From positions 17,041,745 through 17,105,744 of the forward strand of contig CM022667.1 in NCBI GenBank assembly GCA_012295275.1: a DNA stretch of 64,000 bases, read 5' to 3'. Position 1 is the first letter of the stretch. Every line of letters starts with the position of its first letter. Shown piece by piece: positions 1 to 14,678 of this stretch. The stretch is from Chrysomallon squamiferum (taxonomy: Eukaryota; Mollusca; Gastropoda; Neomphalida; Peltospiridae). The notes beneath the pieces are model-generated. The model saw only the letters and a list, made by a program, of their open reading frames with translations, was not told the origin of the DNA and ran no database searches. The position numbers and the translations under genes are program-made.

Positions 1-497
1 ATAAATAAAGAAAGAAAGAAATAAAATACCTAAATAATTTAGACATTTTATCTGAATTGTTTAAGTCATTAATGTTTCAAAAATTCATCTATGATATAGT
101 AAGGCCCTGTTGTTAATTAGGCTATGGGTATATATGTAATTACAGGTGATCTAGAAGTTAATGATAAACTTTTTAGGATATGAACAAATAGATTTTAAAC
201 ATCTTATCCACGATGTGAGAAAATAAGCCTACACTTCATCTATAACAACAGAAAACAGGCCTACCAGACACTATATGGCAGTAAAGATACAGGTCTACAG
301 GTCATATAGATTATGTGGTAAAAAAAACTCTACCATTTCTGGATAAAACCACAAACACCTCTAATACTCCTGCACTAGAAGAATGGAACATAGTCCTTCA
401 TGTTATCTATGATGAACTGAACTCACAACCCACTCCATATCCAGACATAAAGACAGTGTTACCAAAGTTATACTGAAGAAATAAAATGTGTTCTTAC

Positions 498-2704
498 CAC
501 AGTGATGCTGACAGCATCGTCAAGTTGCTTCATAAAAACACTAACCACTGCCGAGGCCAGCAGCAAGATAATCAAGGGATTATTAAACTGAAAGAAATAA
601 TAATAATAATAATAATAATGATGATGATGATGATGATGATGATGATAATAATAATTAATAATAATCATAATAACAATAATGATAATAATTAATAATTAAC
701 AATAATAATGACAACAATAATGATAACGATAATAATAATAATAATAATAGTAATAATAGTAATAATAATATAATTATATAATAGTAATTTAGAACAGATA
801 TTGGTAATTTTTTGTATATATCATAATAATTGCAGCAGATATGTATTGGGCTGGATTAAAGGTATACAGCATGTTTAAATGAAATTCAAAGATAATATTT
901 AGATTCTGAAAACAGATTTATTCAACCATGTAAGTTCGCCTTTCACTGCATGTACACATATATATTTCAGTCACATGTGAAATGAAATCACCTGCACAAA
1001 CACCAGCTACAGAAAACATTTGTTACGACTCAGTAATATGCTTTGTTTCACATTAAAAAAAAATGTCATTTAACATCAGCCATTTGATAGAATTCATCAC
1101 AAGGTTTCACCACAGCTTTACAAATGATAAACATGTAAAACATCCAAAGAGAAATATATATATATAATAATAAAAACATTTAAAAAAAAAAAAAAATTGG
1201 TTTTAACAGGGTTCTTAATTTGTTAATTTCACAATGAACCAACTGACCAACATTCATAAGAAAGAAAACTGCAATAATCCAAGAAAAAAAACTGTTTATT
1301 ACAATGGAAATAGTAGCTTACACACATGTATATGACATTCCCACAATTTCACAAAAGGTGACACTGCTAGCTATCAGTTTAGCAGATAATTTGATCTCTA
1401 GTGAGACATCATATTAGACCAATGAAAACATGATTATCAAACAGACAGAATGGAATTCTGACTACTGTAATATCACTGAAGGTTGACAAGATTACATTTT
1501 CAACCTGTGCATTTATGGTGTCATATTAACAGAAATAATGACAGTTCAAACAGAAGGTGTCTGTTATTGCTTATTTTTCTCTTTTTTTCTTAGTTTTGTT
1601 TTTGTGTCACTTAGGTTTATACTTAACAGCTAATAGCAAGGGATCTTTTACATGCAACACAACACTAAAACATTATTTATTGCTTTTGATAAATTACTGT
1701 CATTTATTAAATAAAAATAAATTAACTATTATAAAAAGATAAGAAAAACTAAGAAAAAAGACAGTTTTGTATTAACAATAGGATTAGCTTAACTGTTATT
1801 GCCATAGGAAAGCACATTGTAACAAATGCCATAGACAGCTTAGCAAGTGATTTAACAGTTCACAATGTTTTGATCAACATGTGTATTTAGCTGATTTCTC
1901 TTTTGTAAGTGCATACAACAATTCCATTCCTAGTTCCAGAACTTTACTAAAGATTTATTCATCAAAACATATTATTCTGGTTTAAAAAAACTGCAATGTC
2001 AAGACACATCCATTCTAATTTCAAATGTTTCTTTATTTTCTTCTTATTTATTTTTTAATTGTTTTTTCCTTTAGTATTTTGGAATATTGAGCCTAAGACA
2101 GTAAGAGCAAAACTTGTAAATAGAGTGTGGATATAAGCAGATAAGCACATGTATGTTTATTTACATATACTGATGAGACAAATTTGACAATAAACTTCCC
2201 TTTCCCTCACCTTCTCTTGCAACAAACACACTCACACATACTCACTAATTTCCTGACATTATTATAACAATATTGTTTCATTTTCAACATTTATTATTAA
2301 CAAAGATCATACAAAGACAGTATTGTTTTATAAAAGTGATGTTATATTTACAATCTTTGTCTGTAGCTGTGATGGGTATTTAAAGAAACAATTATACATT
2401 TTGGAATCAATTTATTTTATCTTTTTACTCAGAACTGAATTGTTGTTTTTCAGTATTGATGCAATGGACCACTGGTTAAATTAAAACAACTGATGTAAAA
2501 TACCTGTCCTAGATATTTCTTCCACAATGGCTCTTCTTTAGCTATGTCAAACTCATTTGGCCCGTAGATTTTCTTGCGCCTACTCACTTCTTCTGTTGTC
2601 AGGCCATAGTCGAGGTTGGTTCGACAAGCATCACACACATCATGAACTGACATGAGCACTGCCTTGTCAGACTTCAGTGAGGCCATCATGGCGTCTGCTG
2701 ATCT
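498..2704 (-). CDS. ATP2C1: Calcium/manganese-transporting P-type ATPase, SPCA type (N-terminal exons, partial)
   Basis: Two coding exons are visible: 2504-2704 (67 codons) and 498-587 (30 codons), both phase 0 with AG/GT borders. The gene continues beyond base 1. Exon one encodes the cytosolic N-terminus ending in [18 protein letters not shown]. Exon two encodes the first membrane segment, [20 protein letters not shown], followed by LDDAVSITV. Both match the start of secretory-pathway Ca2+-ATPases closely. These are Golgi P2A-type pumps that load Ca2+ and Mn2+ into the lumen. The catalytic Asp, nucleotide-binding and most membrane segments lie outside the window. The likely start is ATG 2687-2689 (minus), because the few codons between the acceptor and that ATG lack another start. 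A probable non-coding leader exon ends at 9689. ATP2C1 and its paralogue ATP2C2 cannot be separated firmly on 97 codons; many invertebrates have one SPCA gene. Confidence 0.92.
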
Positions 2705-3383
2705 CTGAAACAATAGTAACATTAATTCTTACACAGGTATTAAGTGTGCATGTGAATAATTGAATGAACAATCAATTAATTTTAACTTAACAAATCTTAA
2801 CACATTTTTATCAGTAACAGTTAAACTAACAACTTTTCTATGATGATACTAAACATTATTATAAAGAAAACACACTTCTGCAAATCTCAGGGCTATTAAA
2901 ACTAGAAGGACAGGAGCTTTTACATATATCTTTCTAGCACACGGGAAAACAATGTGCTGACCTATTATTTTCAGTTAGCAAAAAGCAAGCGATTTTTTGA
3001 CTGTAAGAAAGAATATAGTGTTTAATAAGCCAGTCAGGAACACTAGCTAAGACATCAGACAACTGCTAAAGTCAGGACTCAGCATTTCAGTACCAAAGAC
3101 CTATATTACAGTTTTATAAATAAAAATCTGACTGGAAAAGGTTACAACAAACATTAAAAAAAAGAAAACAAAAAATTTCTATGATTATTCTGTATAACAT
3201 TATTATAACATTATTATAATACTGATCTAGTTTTTACTAAGCATCCAGCAGATGATATTAACAAATGCAGTCTGCTTCTGCTTCATCTATAATTATTTTG
3301 TTTACTTTTCACACATTCTGTTAACATATATTTTGTAACAATTTAAATAGTTACTTCAGCCTTAAAGTCACATACACAAAAAC

Positions 3384-3427
<44 letters not shown>

Positions 3428-3428
3428 C

Positions 3429-3498
<70 letters not shown>

Positions 3499-4081
3499 AA
3501 ATTAAAAAATTAAAATATTTGAAATGGTTTTGTAAATGTTATAACTGCTGTTGTCTTTATTCTTTTTTCTTTTTATTTATTTATTTATTGTTTTAGTTGT
3601 TAATTCTATTTTTATACATATTATTTATGTATTCATATACTGTTGTATCTAATACCAAAAAAATATAAAAATTAAAAAAATGTTTGAATGGAAGTAGTAT
3701 TTAATACTGATGATAATTATATTTTTATATTATTATTTGCCTTATGTAAATCCCAGCAGTTAACAAAAAACATTTTGTAATTTTGTACAAAACCATTTTC
3801 ATTATTATTTTTTTATTGTTATTTTTTTATATTAGTAAAGGTATTGTTTGTACATATTTGAGTTTGAGTGTATATTTAATTATAAATGTATACATTTTGT
3901 GAGTATGCTGGTATGCAAGTAGACTGGGATGAGTTCTTATACATATGCATGTACCAATGTCTTAAAAAATGTATTAAGAAAGGTGAAAGCAGCATTTTAT
4001 TTTACAACTTTTAACCTATAAGGTATAATAGCAAGAAAAACATAAATTTGAGATAAACATTATGCCACTCTTCTCTCTACA

Positions 4082-4117
<36 letters not shown>

Positions 4118-7100
4118 TGCTTTTCTTATACAATCAATCCTGTGATATCTAATCTTACCTTTTCTAGTGACATTTTCCACAGATATGTATTATAATGCTG
4201 TGATGATTGAAAATTCTGAACATCAGATTGTCCAATAACATGCTTACAAAGGCAGTGTCAATGAATTAACGAAAGCAAACATAGTAAATAAAAGGCTGCC
4301 AGAACAGTCATGCAGAATGTATGTTCACTGCACCAATACCTGTTTATTTCATTTGCTTAATAACTGTCATTATAATTCTTGTTATAATTTTCCTCTTTCT
4401 TGATACATATATTGTTTTGTTGTTGTTTTTAAGACAATATGGCCAATCTGATAAATAAATAAAGAGAATTAAAAAAATAATTAAAATTTATGTCAAAATG
4501 TTTTGAAAATTTAAAAGGAACGAATTCTATAGAATTACATTAATATTCATTCATATATATATATACTAAAAACAAAGTTTATTCACACTGTATTATTTTT
4601 TTTAAATTTAAATATTTATATCACTGAAAATATAAAGGCCATTTATAATGATTTATTTTGAGTTTTTCCATACATATCTGTATAATAATATCAACATGTG
4701 TAAACCTATATTTTCACATTTTTCAACAAAGTATTTTATTTCTCAAATTATTGATCTCAAAGAGTAGTAAATTCACCTTTATTATTATTTTACCTACTAG
4801 ATTATACAAAACAAAATAGTTGTTATATAACAATGTTTTTTTCTTCTTTTTTAATGAAAATGGTTTTTAAAATGGTCTTTTATGATATGAACATTGTAAA
4901 TGTAACTCTGAACAATATTATCAGACACACACACACACACACATATATATATATTAATTCAAATGTTGCATTTTTACTGTGTATTTGTGGGTGGGTGGAT
5001 GTTTGTGTTTATACAGACAAACACACACAAAATAAGTAACAAATAACTTGTTAAAATTAAAATATCCCCAAAAGCTCTATTTTTTATCTGTGATTAAGTA
5101 TAGAAAGTTATCAAGTCCTCATATTTTGCTTGTTTCTAGTATATAACTTTTTGAAAACAAAAACATAAAAGAGCTAAAAACTATGAATTATATTTTACAG
5201 AATATAAGAAAGATGAAATTACATTATTGAATTAAACACACCAACACACAGGGCTTAAAAAAAGAAGAAAAAAAAGAAATAAAAGAAAGGGTAATTATAC
5301 TAAATAAATAGTAAACAAAATAGAAATTTATATATTAAATCAAAAAAATGTAAACATAACCATTAAAAAGTTTTAATAATAACAACCCCATATTTCACTA
5401 TTAAGACAGAAAATAATAATAAAAGTATTTTTAAAAATTAGAATAACAATTCAAAATAATAATTATATAGAATATATTAAACCTGAAATAAATTATTTAT
5501 GTTTGACAGTTTGATTTAATGCTTCTCTCAAATGTTACAGATTTATACAGACATGCATTTAGCACTGTTTTAATGGTCATTCCTGCATTAAAACTAGCTG
5601 CAGGTGGAACAAAATGAAGATTATTCAATATCAAACACTGATTAAAGATCTATCAGTATACCAGGATATTAAATTAATGGCCTTAGGGAACGCATCAATG
5701 ACTATGGCTCATAAAACCGGTTGGCAGAAGTCATTCACAAGAAGAATAATAAATATTTATTTAAGATAATGGGCAAATGCATGCACATAAATTATGATAG
5801 TTTCAGTTACCTATCTCAAAACCTGTTTGATGAAAAAGAAAAATGTATTGGATGCTATGGATGCATTCCAATAATAAAAAATTTATTTGAAGTAACAATA
5901 TGAAATAGAGGCAGTTTAACAGACAAGGTTAAATGTTCACACACACACACACACACACACACTCTCTCTTTTTCTCTCCCTCTCTGATTGTTATAAAACT
6001 ATTAATAATAAGATTGTAATTTCAGTTTACAACTTCTGTTTCTACATGTGAATTTATAAACTGTAAAATGAATTATAACTATATGTTTTCTTTATTTCCT
6101 TTTTTTTCTCTTAAGCCATGGAGTTTAATGAACACTGTATACTAGTAACACATGGGACAATTAATTTATTAAGCAAATCAGTTCAGTATAATATTAAACT
6201 TACAAACAGACAGAATGACAAACTGACTGGCTGACTGGGCCATATGTACACACAGACAAATACACACATTAAAAAACACATAGATGCCAATTATTTACAC
6301 TGATTTAGCAGTATAGTCATGTTACAACTATATATAGTAAATTAGAAAAAGCTCACTCTGTAAAGTGTATGTGCTTGCTATAGGACTTCTGATGCTGACT
6401 GTATTGCAGAACTATCCTGGGATGTCATAGGTAAAGAAAAAATTGAATTTTCAAATAACATAAAAATCCAGCAGTGAACTTTTCAACATAATAAATAAAT
6501 GGTTAACCTATCATTTGTAACACATTTGTTATACTTACAGTTCCTATTTCTTTCTTCTACCTTTTGTTTAAAAAATGCATTTTGTTAAATAATATTGTGC
6601 AAGACAATGACCTACTGTGTAAGCAGCAGCAATGAAATGTTTATTTATAAAATTTATAAGCACCTTCCTAGAGGCAGGAAAATTATAACCAATGAAAACT
6701 TGTCACTGGCAGTAATGGTAAATAATCTAAACTGGTTCACTACATGGATAGATCCACAACCTAACACACATCAGGCCAGTGCTACTATGCTGAAACAAAA
6801 TATTCTTTATCAAATCACTGAGAGTACTGGTTGGAATGGGAAATCAGCAAATGGCCACAAGACGGATAAAGAAAAGAAAAAAATTATTGGTAATAGTCTG
6901 AAGGAAAAATAATAATAATACCTCCAATTCCATGACTTATCCTTTCATTTTTATATAGGGTGTCTTATTTAAATTAAAAAATAAAAAAAAAAAAATAAAT
7001 AAAAAAAAAAAAGTAAATAAATTAAAATATGTAAAACACTAGTAAAAGTTAATGCTTGTATAATTTGATGTGTCTCTGTAGTAGGTCTTCAAACCAACAG

Positions 7101-9688
7101 ATGTGTGTGTCAGCAAACTGATATGATAACTGGAAACTGCTCAGGCAGTTTACTCATTATCGTAACGTTAGCATTAAAAAAACTGGAGGCTGATGAAACA
7201 ACTGGAAATGGGCCAGCAGCCTTAAACAAGATTTTATTAAAATTAATTTAGAGAGCTGTTTAAAAATATAAAAAATATAAAAATGACCAACTGCTTTTTT
7301 CTTTTCTGTTTTCTTCTTCTTTTTTTTAAAGTATCAGTTTTAACACACATATATTTTTATTTGTATAATAAAATAAAATTTGTGTTACCTAAAAATTAAA
7401 GACAGATGAATGAACAAAATCTAAATGAGACCTTCTATAAATCTCACACATCCTTGTAATCGTAGTATTTCATATCTTGTCATGCATCACTGGTTTTAAC
7501 ACAAAACAGATCTACAAACACAAGTACTGATACAGATGGAGGTTACTTAAGTAAAGCATCATGAGGACTTCTAAGTTATAAATAGTTCACAATGTTTTTA
7601 ATTCAATACCAGGTAAAGGTATAGTTAAACCTGTCTGTGTCTTTTTTATTATTTATTCACATTATGACAATAAAATAAAAAATATAAAAAAATAATGAAA
7701 TAAATGAATGAGATATAAAAAGCTATTATTAGTAATTTATTTTATAATACTAAAAGTAATTTTTTTTTAACAAGGATAATTTGTTTCTGTAGTTCTTTTT
7801 TAAAATAAATGAAAGAGATATTAAAATATAGTTAGAAATTTGATGTAACTATAAATATACTAAGTTTATGTAACTTAGCTGCATGATTTTAACTGATAAT
7901 GTGTGTGTGCATTTATGTGTGATATGTGTATGTATATGTGTGTGAACACATTTATATTTATATTTGAACGTATCTATCATTCAATGTATGTATATTAAAC
8001 CTTTGAGCAAAGTGACATGCTACAGTCTACATACTTTACATTATATGAAGGAAACAAATCATCAGTCATAGATTATGACACTCATAAATCAAACATGTAT
8101 ATACTTTTAAAAGGTTCAACAGGTACTTGATGTTTACAGTGTAATCATTTTAATGTCTGTAATAATAATACTTAAAAATAAAAATAAATAAAAATGCTCT
8201 AGATAAAGGTAAAACATTTGTCTTTCCTTCTTTTGCATTTGTTTCTGTACGTTGTAACCAAGATAAAGATTAATGTTTACCACAGGTGCATAACAGTAAC
8301 ATAAACATATTTCTTTTATATCTATAGACCAGCATTATTATTCTTCAAAATGGTTTTTGTTTTTGTTTTTGTGCAGAAACTGTGTGACCAGCTTTACACT
8401 GAATATTTTATACATAAGCATACTTTTTATCCTTTTATTATCACTTTAGACTTTTTATATATATTTTAATAAATGTTTTAAAATTAAACTTCTGTTATAA
8501 ATATTGTATCAAAATATTCTTACTTTCTGTTCTCATTGTTAAACAAAAATAAACATGATACATTTTTGCAGGAATGTTAAGATTTTAATGCATTACAATA
8601 CATAACACAAAATTTCCAGTACAAATATATCTATTAAAAATGCATTAAGAAAAATAATATACTAAAGCAATATATATCCTATTACTAATAAAAAAAAACA
8701 GGAATAAATATGTATTACATGTGTGTGGGGGGTTGAGGGTGTGTCATTCCTGTATTTGATTTCCAGTTCAGTATTTAGTTAAAGATAATTTTTGTATCAT
8801 TACCTGTAACATAGTTATGTATGTCATACTGGTGATTATTAAATATTTCAACTACTTCCACAGTATATTAAGGTTGTGGTGTGCACCTTCTCATCTGTAT
8901 GATATATGAATATTAATTATTATAAGATAGCATTTGTTGCTTCAGTAAGAGTCATATACTGTAAGTAAGAGTAGTACATCACACTGCAGTAGCTGGTTTG
9001 ATTCAGATATTATCATCAGTATTTATTAAGGATATATACTCTTTCATACATTCCTGCCTATGGATATGGTAACTATTTCAAGACTCTTAAATCCATAAGC
9101 AGTTTAAATTAAATAAAAGAAAACAAGACAATGTAAAGGAAGGGAAAATACCTCAATCATCAATGTATGTATAAATTGTCTAGTGCATGAAATATCGCAT
9201 TCTTATGATGTATACTGTGTTATTAATGTGTGTCATTCACTCATTCAGTCATTGTGTTTAATTCTGAGTGTGAATATGTGCGTTTGTGTCAGTTAGTTAA
9301 TAATAATTAACAAAATAAAAATGGGTTTTTAAATACAGTCTTAAACAAATATTTTATTTTAATCTTTACTTGTTTCCTTCTGGTGAAATATTTAATATTT
9401 CATTTATTTTTGGGTTTAGATTACTGATTAGTGATAATTAGGTGCAGCTCGAATGACATCCGTTATATTTTGATTCTAAGAAATTAACTTTAAGAACTGA
9501 AGACAGGAAGTTATAATAGTACAAATGAAATAATTTCTAGTTGATCTATTACTGACAATCAAAATTATCAACGAGAATCTTTCTCCTCCAACAAAAACAT
9601 ACGTTGATCAGAAGCCGATTAAAGTTTCCAACTTAATATAAAAACGAAAACGTAAAATAAGAAAAAATATTAAGACAATTATACTTAC
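2705..9688 (-). other. Probable first intron of ATP2C1, AT-rich and repeat-laden
   Basis: No conserved coding exon was found in these 7 kb on either strand. The stretch holds AAT/AAAT microsatellite (about 3383-3500), GT repeat (about 4084-4117), CA repeat (5938-5962) and several homopolymer A/T tracts. A 105-codon frame near 6595-6912 matches no family I know and lacks splice support. A minus-strand donor of the form AAAT/GTAAGT at 9683-9689 suggests the upstream end of the intron. Confidence 0.45.
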
Positions 9689-10100
9689 ATTTATACAAGA
9701 ATGAGAAACATTTTTGTTTGTACGGGGATAATGTATACGGAAACAAGGCTTTTTATGGTCATCTATGGGCATTATTCAGTACACATCATGGTTAAATTTA
9801 AAGATTATGAACACACGATAACTTTTCCGTAAATTTTAACAGGCAACCATTCCATTTTGTCATTCGTATTACTATTCCTTTCTAACTAGAGCACCTCAAC
9901 AACACAGAGAAACTTGACATGAAATGATCAATTGTAAGTTTATTCAATTGTAAGTAATTAATGTGTTATTTACAAGTTAATATTTTATCTATTCTTTTCT
10001 TTTCTTTCTTTTTTTTTTTCTTTCCATCGACCTGTTTCCAGTTAAGTACAGCAACTGCACGAACTTTCCATCATATTGTGACGTCATTGTGACTTTTTCA
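9683..10100 (-). promoter_or_regulatory. Probable leader exon and promoter of ATP2C1, with a CRE palindrome
   Basis: A consensus minus-strand donor ends a possible leader exon at 9689. Upstream of it the sequence becomes less repetitive and CpG-bearing. A full palindromic CRE, TGACGTCA, lies at 10079-10086. The link to ATP2C1 is inference from orientation and from the lack of another gene start before CENPL. Confidence 0.35.
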
Positions 10101-11567
10101 TTTTCACCATTTTATTTCGTACAAAGTGACAGATAAATTTTGATGTGATAAATGAAAATTACAAGATTTGATTTTCATTCCAAAGATTTCTGAATTTACA
10201 AAAATTCGAGACATGCTTTACCCATTTAAATAACGGTAGAGGATCTAGGTTTACTTTTTAATTAAGCAAAATAAAATGTTTAATCAAAGAACACAACAAA
10301 ACACATTTTGTAATAAACAAGTTTTATTATAATTTTCCTTGTTAAAATAGAATTTATATACAACTGGTATATTTTTCTCTTATTTGTGTCTTTCTTGTTG
10401 CACGTTAGTAATTATTTTTAATTATTTTCCTTTTTAATGCTTTCCCACAAATGAGTAATTAAACAAAAAATGTAATTTTTATAAAAATACTACTGCAATT
10501 ATAGAAACAGAACAAAAGGTATTGAATGCTAATGCCGTTATTATTTATAAATAACATTCTGAAGGGTTTATTTCATCCAAATGTAATCCTAAAAGACAAT
10601 GACAAGATAAATAAGTTAACAACAAAATACAAGATAGCATTTACATAATACATCTTGTGATGTTTTGATGTTCATTTAAAAAATATAATAACTAAATAAT
10701 AATAATAATAAAATAACAACAAAATACAACTTACTATACTGTTATAAAAACTAAAATGGCATCAAAAATAAAATATTTGGAACATTTTATAATTTAATGC
10801 AGATTGCTCATTAAAATTCAAAAATAAAGTGAAAAATAAAAATAAAAAATAAAAACATTCATTTATTTTTGCATCAACAAAGTTTAAATCATTTTCAAAG
10901 CCATTTTTGATGTCAGCAAGAAAAAAACTGTAGAAAAGAAATAAAATGATAAAAACCACAATTCAGTTCTTTCAAATTTTAATATGTGCTGTGTTCAAAA
11001 GTGAAATTTTAAAATGCCATGTTATGTACACAGAATTATAAATATTAAAAAAGAAAAAGAAAGAAAAAGTAAAAAGTTTACATGGAAAACTCATACCTGT
11101 TCAGTATTTTAAAGATTTTCACACACTTTATCTTTAGTTTAAACTAGACTAGATATCAGATTATGCAATAATAAAATAAGACAATAAAATAACCATCTTA
11201 AAGAAAGGCATGGAGGCTGTCATTATTAATATTATTATTATTTTCACGAGGTGTTTTTTTTGTGTGTGTGTTTATTGTTTACATAATAGAATTTAAATTT
11301 CTGTAGTGACATAAAAGGGAAATGACAGATTTCATGAGCTTGTTATTTCATTTCCACATTTTATTATTAAAAAAACACCTTTTGTGTCATGACATCAAAT
11401 ATCCTGAAAGATATAATAAAAGTATGCAGGCTGATTCCTATGCCACCATAAGCAGACGTTCACAGAATTATGAAAGAAAAAGGAACCAGAATGTCTCTTG
11501 TGATCAAAATGTTTACTTTTTTTAAACCTTTTACTTTATTTGTTGTTTGACTCTTACTCAAATATAA
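10101..11567. other. Intergenic, ATP2C1 promoter to CENPL 3' end
   Basis: AT-rich sequence with short A/T and AAT runs and no supported exon on either strand. A minus-strand AATAAA at 11535-11540, about 30 nt after the CENPL stop, is a candidate poly(A) signal for CENPL. Confidence 0.5.
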
Positions 11568-12712
11568 TTATATTTGGATAAACTGTTCCAATGAAAGTTC
11601 TGTGAGGTATCTTAAAACTTTGGTAATATGTTTGTGTGAAAAAATCTGAAAAAAATAGAAAATAAAAACAAATTAATAATTGTTTGATATCACAAGACAC
11701 ACAAAAGTAGAGCTATCATTGATAAAATCCATCATTAATGTAAAAAAAAATGTAAAGTTGGAGCATAATTTTAATGAGTTCAGTAGATATTTTTCTTTAT
11801 TCAGTAATTAGGAGAATGTCTATAAAGAAATTGTTATGAACTAATTTATGGTAAAAAAAATAAAAATAAAAAATTAAACATCAATTGTTCCACTTTCTAC
11901 TCTTGACAATTGTTAAACATAATTTGCATTTACATTAATTTTTTATTTCATATATATTTTTTAAAGAATTGTGACTACTTTTTCAGTTTTATTTTCTTTA
12001 AGATTATTACTATTGTTATTATCAATATCATCATCATCATCTTGTTATTATTATTATTAAATCATATTCTTACCTTTATTTTTCCTGATCCATCACAATA
12101 TGCAACAGGAGTTCCAGTAGAAGTCAAAGACATTGCCTGAAATTAAATGTGACAAGTCATAGTAATTTTAAATAAATAAATAAATAATAACCACTATCAA
12201 CATGTGGTAAAATATTTGCAAATTTTTTTGTAAGCTGTAACTGCCCAACTGTTATTGCCTCACAGTCTGATTGGTCTAAATATTTTTAGAATTTTACAAT
12301 TCTTTCATCATTATGAATTACATTAAGATAATTGTATTAATTAACATAAAACAATTCTTGCCAAAGTTCATTTGTTACATACATCATCATATACAAAATG
12401 ATTTCTATAGAAGGGCTTTGCAGTTCCCAGTATTTGAAGCTCTATATATGCTATATTGTAATAATAGCAGAAATCACACTTACTGATATATTTATGTGAA
12501 AACAGTTAAAAAAGTGAGTTTCTAGGTTAGACATGAATTCAGACACTTCTTCTTCTGTAAAGATATTTGTGTTCCTGTTGTGTATTCTGCAATCAAAATA
12601 TAAATGTTAATATTGGACAAAATTATGATACAAGTCATAGCTATGGTGTAACAAATCTGTTATTGTATGTTGGGTGGGCATACTAATGGTCCGTAGGAGC
12701 ATTTTCAGGCTG

Positions 12713-12770
<58 letters not shown>

Positions 12771-14645
12771 TTTGTGAATTTGTTTTTTATAATTATATAA
12801 ACATTATACATTATAACATTTTAATTGTCTACTTACAAAAATTTGAATTAGTTCATACACATTTCAAATTACTTAAAACATACAAACTTTCTTGTTATGA
12901 ATATTCAACAGACCTTTCCCAGAGTTCCTTGCAGTCATGAGGGTCAATGATGTAATTAATCTGTTTCAGTCCTTCTACTTCAGATGGCACAGTGTACACC
13001 AGTTTTATTGGCTTGTTTGCTTTGTCTGCTCACAACAAATGTTTTTTTCTTTTTTAAATAGCATAAAACATATTTACATACACTCACAATTTTTAAAAAT
13101 AGATTTATTCTATCTGTTAATTAATCAGTTTTATTGGTTTATTTGTTTTGTTGGTTCATTAACCCTTAACTAATGGGTTTTTAAAATAAATAAATGAAAT
13201 ATATATAACATATATACACTTCCCACTTTTTTATAATAGATTTGTTCTATCTCTTAATTAATCAGTTCAGAAGAATATTGGTTCATCTACAAAATAACAA
13301 GTAATAGTTGTATTGTTATTCATTTTTAAATGGGTTTTTTTACAAAAATGCTTGTGCATATTATTGTCTTTAATTTACTTAACCACTGACTGAATAATTT
13401 GATCTAACACAATCATTCTGATCACCTGAAGTCAGTCCACTCCACATGGACAATATCCATGAAAGCTGATATGGATTCAGACTCAGTGGTGACATTCGAC
13501 AATCAAACTGCCTCTGTCAATTAATACAAAGATTTTATTATAAAATTAACAAAAATATAAAAATTGATTTCCAATATTATATGAAATAAAAAAACTGAAG
13601 ATGATTTGTTCATGTAACGTATTTCTAAAATATTGGCTAATTAAATATTCATGTTACCATCTTTAGTTAAGCTTTTATTAATGACTGATACGGTTTGGGC
13701 TCAAATTTGAGGACAAGCAGTTACCCAAACAGAACTGGGGAGGAATTAAGATAACTAAACATTCTCTTCTTGTGTGTCCCTCACATTCTGAAAACCTAAC
13801 ACTGACTAATATAGATACTGATATGTGATTATTTGTGGATGTTAGAATGTTTCAAATGATTAATTATTAATTACCTCCATCCATGAAACAAAGGATTGTG
13901 AGAGCATTATTGTACTTTTCAATAACATCAAAGGGAAGAACGTAAAATCTTTTTCATTTCCCTCTATTGGATTTTTTTCCATGTCAACCCCACACATCAC
14001 TGCAGTCAGCAAAACCTTTCCACTTTCCAAATCTATATATAGATAAAAAAAAATATTAATAAATAGTGTGTTCAAAACAACTATTCCACAGTAAAACTGG
14101 CATAGTACATCAATAAAAAAAAAAAATTATAATTAAATAAATAAATACAGATGGTTCAAATTAAATGATGACCTACATATAATGTGCCCTGAGCTTTCAC
14201 TGTTGTGTTATGAACAGTTCCTACTATATACAGATACACTGGCTCCTAAATTTTAGAAACATAATACAATAAGGATCTGCCTAAGTAAAGAAGCTCTGGT
14301 TTAAAACACAAACTGTAATTTAACTCTTCTAAAAATTACTGTTTAAAATGATGAACAGCCATATTTGTTGTCATGGAAAAATCATTTTAAGATGCTGATT
14401 CATTTTTTCAAATTTCTATAAAATGGGGACATTAGAGGCCCTAAAGCATTTAATCAAAATTGTAACCGCAGGTTTAATAATTGTTATTTAATTTAAGATC
14501 TATATTTCTCCAGCAGAAATGATTAATTATCAGTCAGTTGTTGTAAATAAAACATAAGAAGGTATAAAAAACAAGAATATTGTTAAATTTATTACCTCCA
14601 TTCTTTTTTCCAGTTATAACTATCTGCACAGCTTCAGGATCAACT

Positions 14646-14678
<33 letters not shown>

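Noticed and set aside
468-668. A 66-aa minus frame with poly-His and poly-Tyr start
   Set aside because: Its first half is an AAT/ATG microsatellite; only the part from 587 to 498 is a real ATP2C1 exon.
6595-6912. 105-aa plus frame with mixed composition
   Set aside because: No family recognised, no splice or promoter context, and it lies in the probable ATP2C1 intron; too weak to call a gene.
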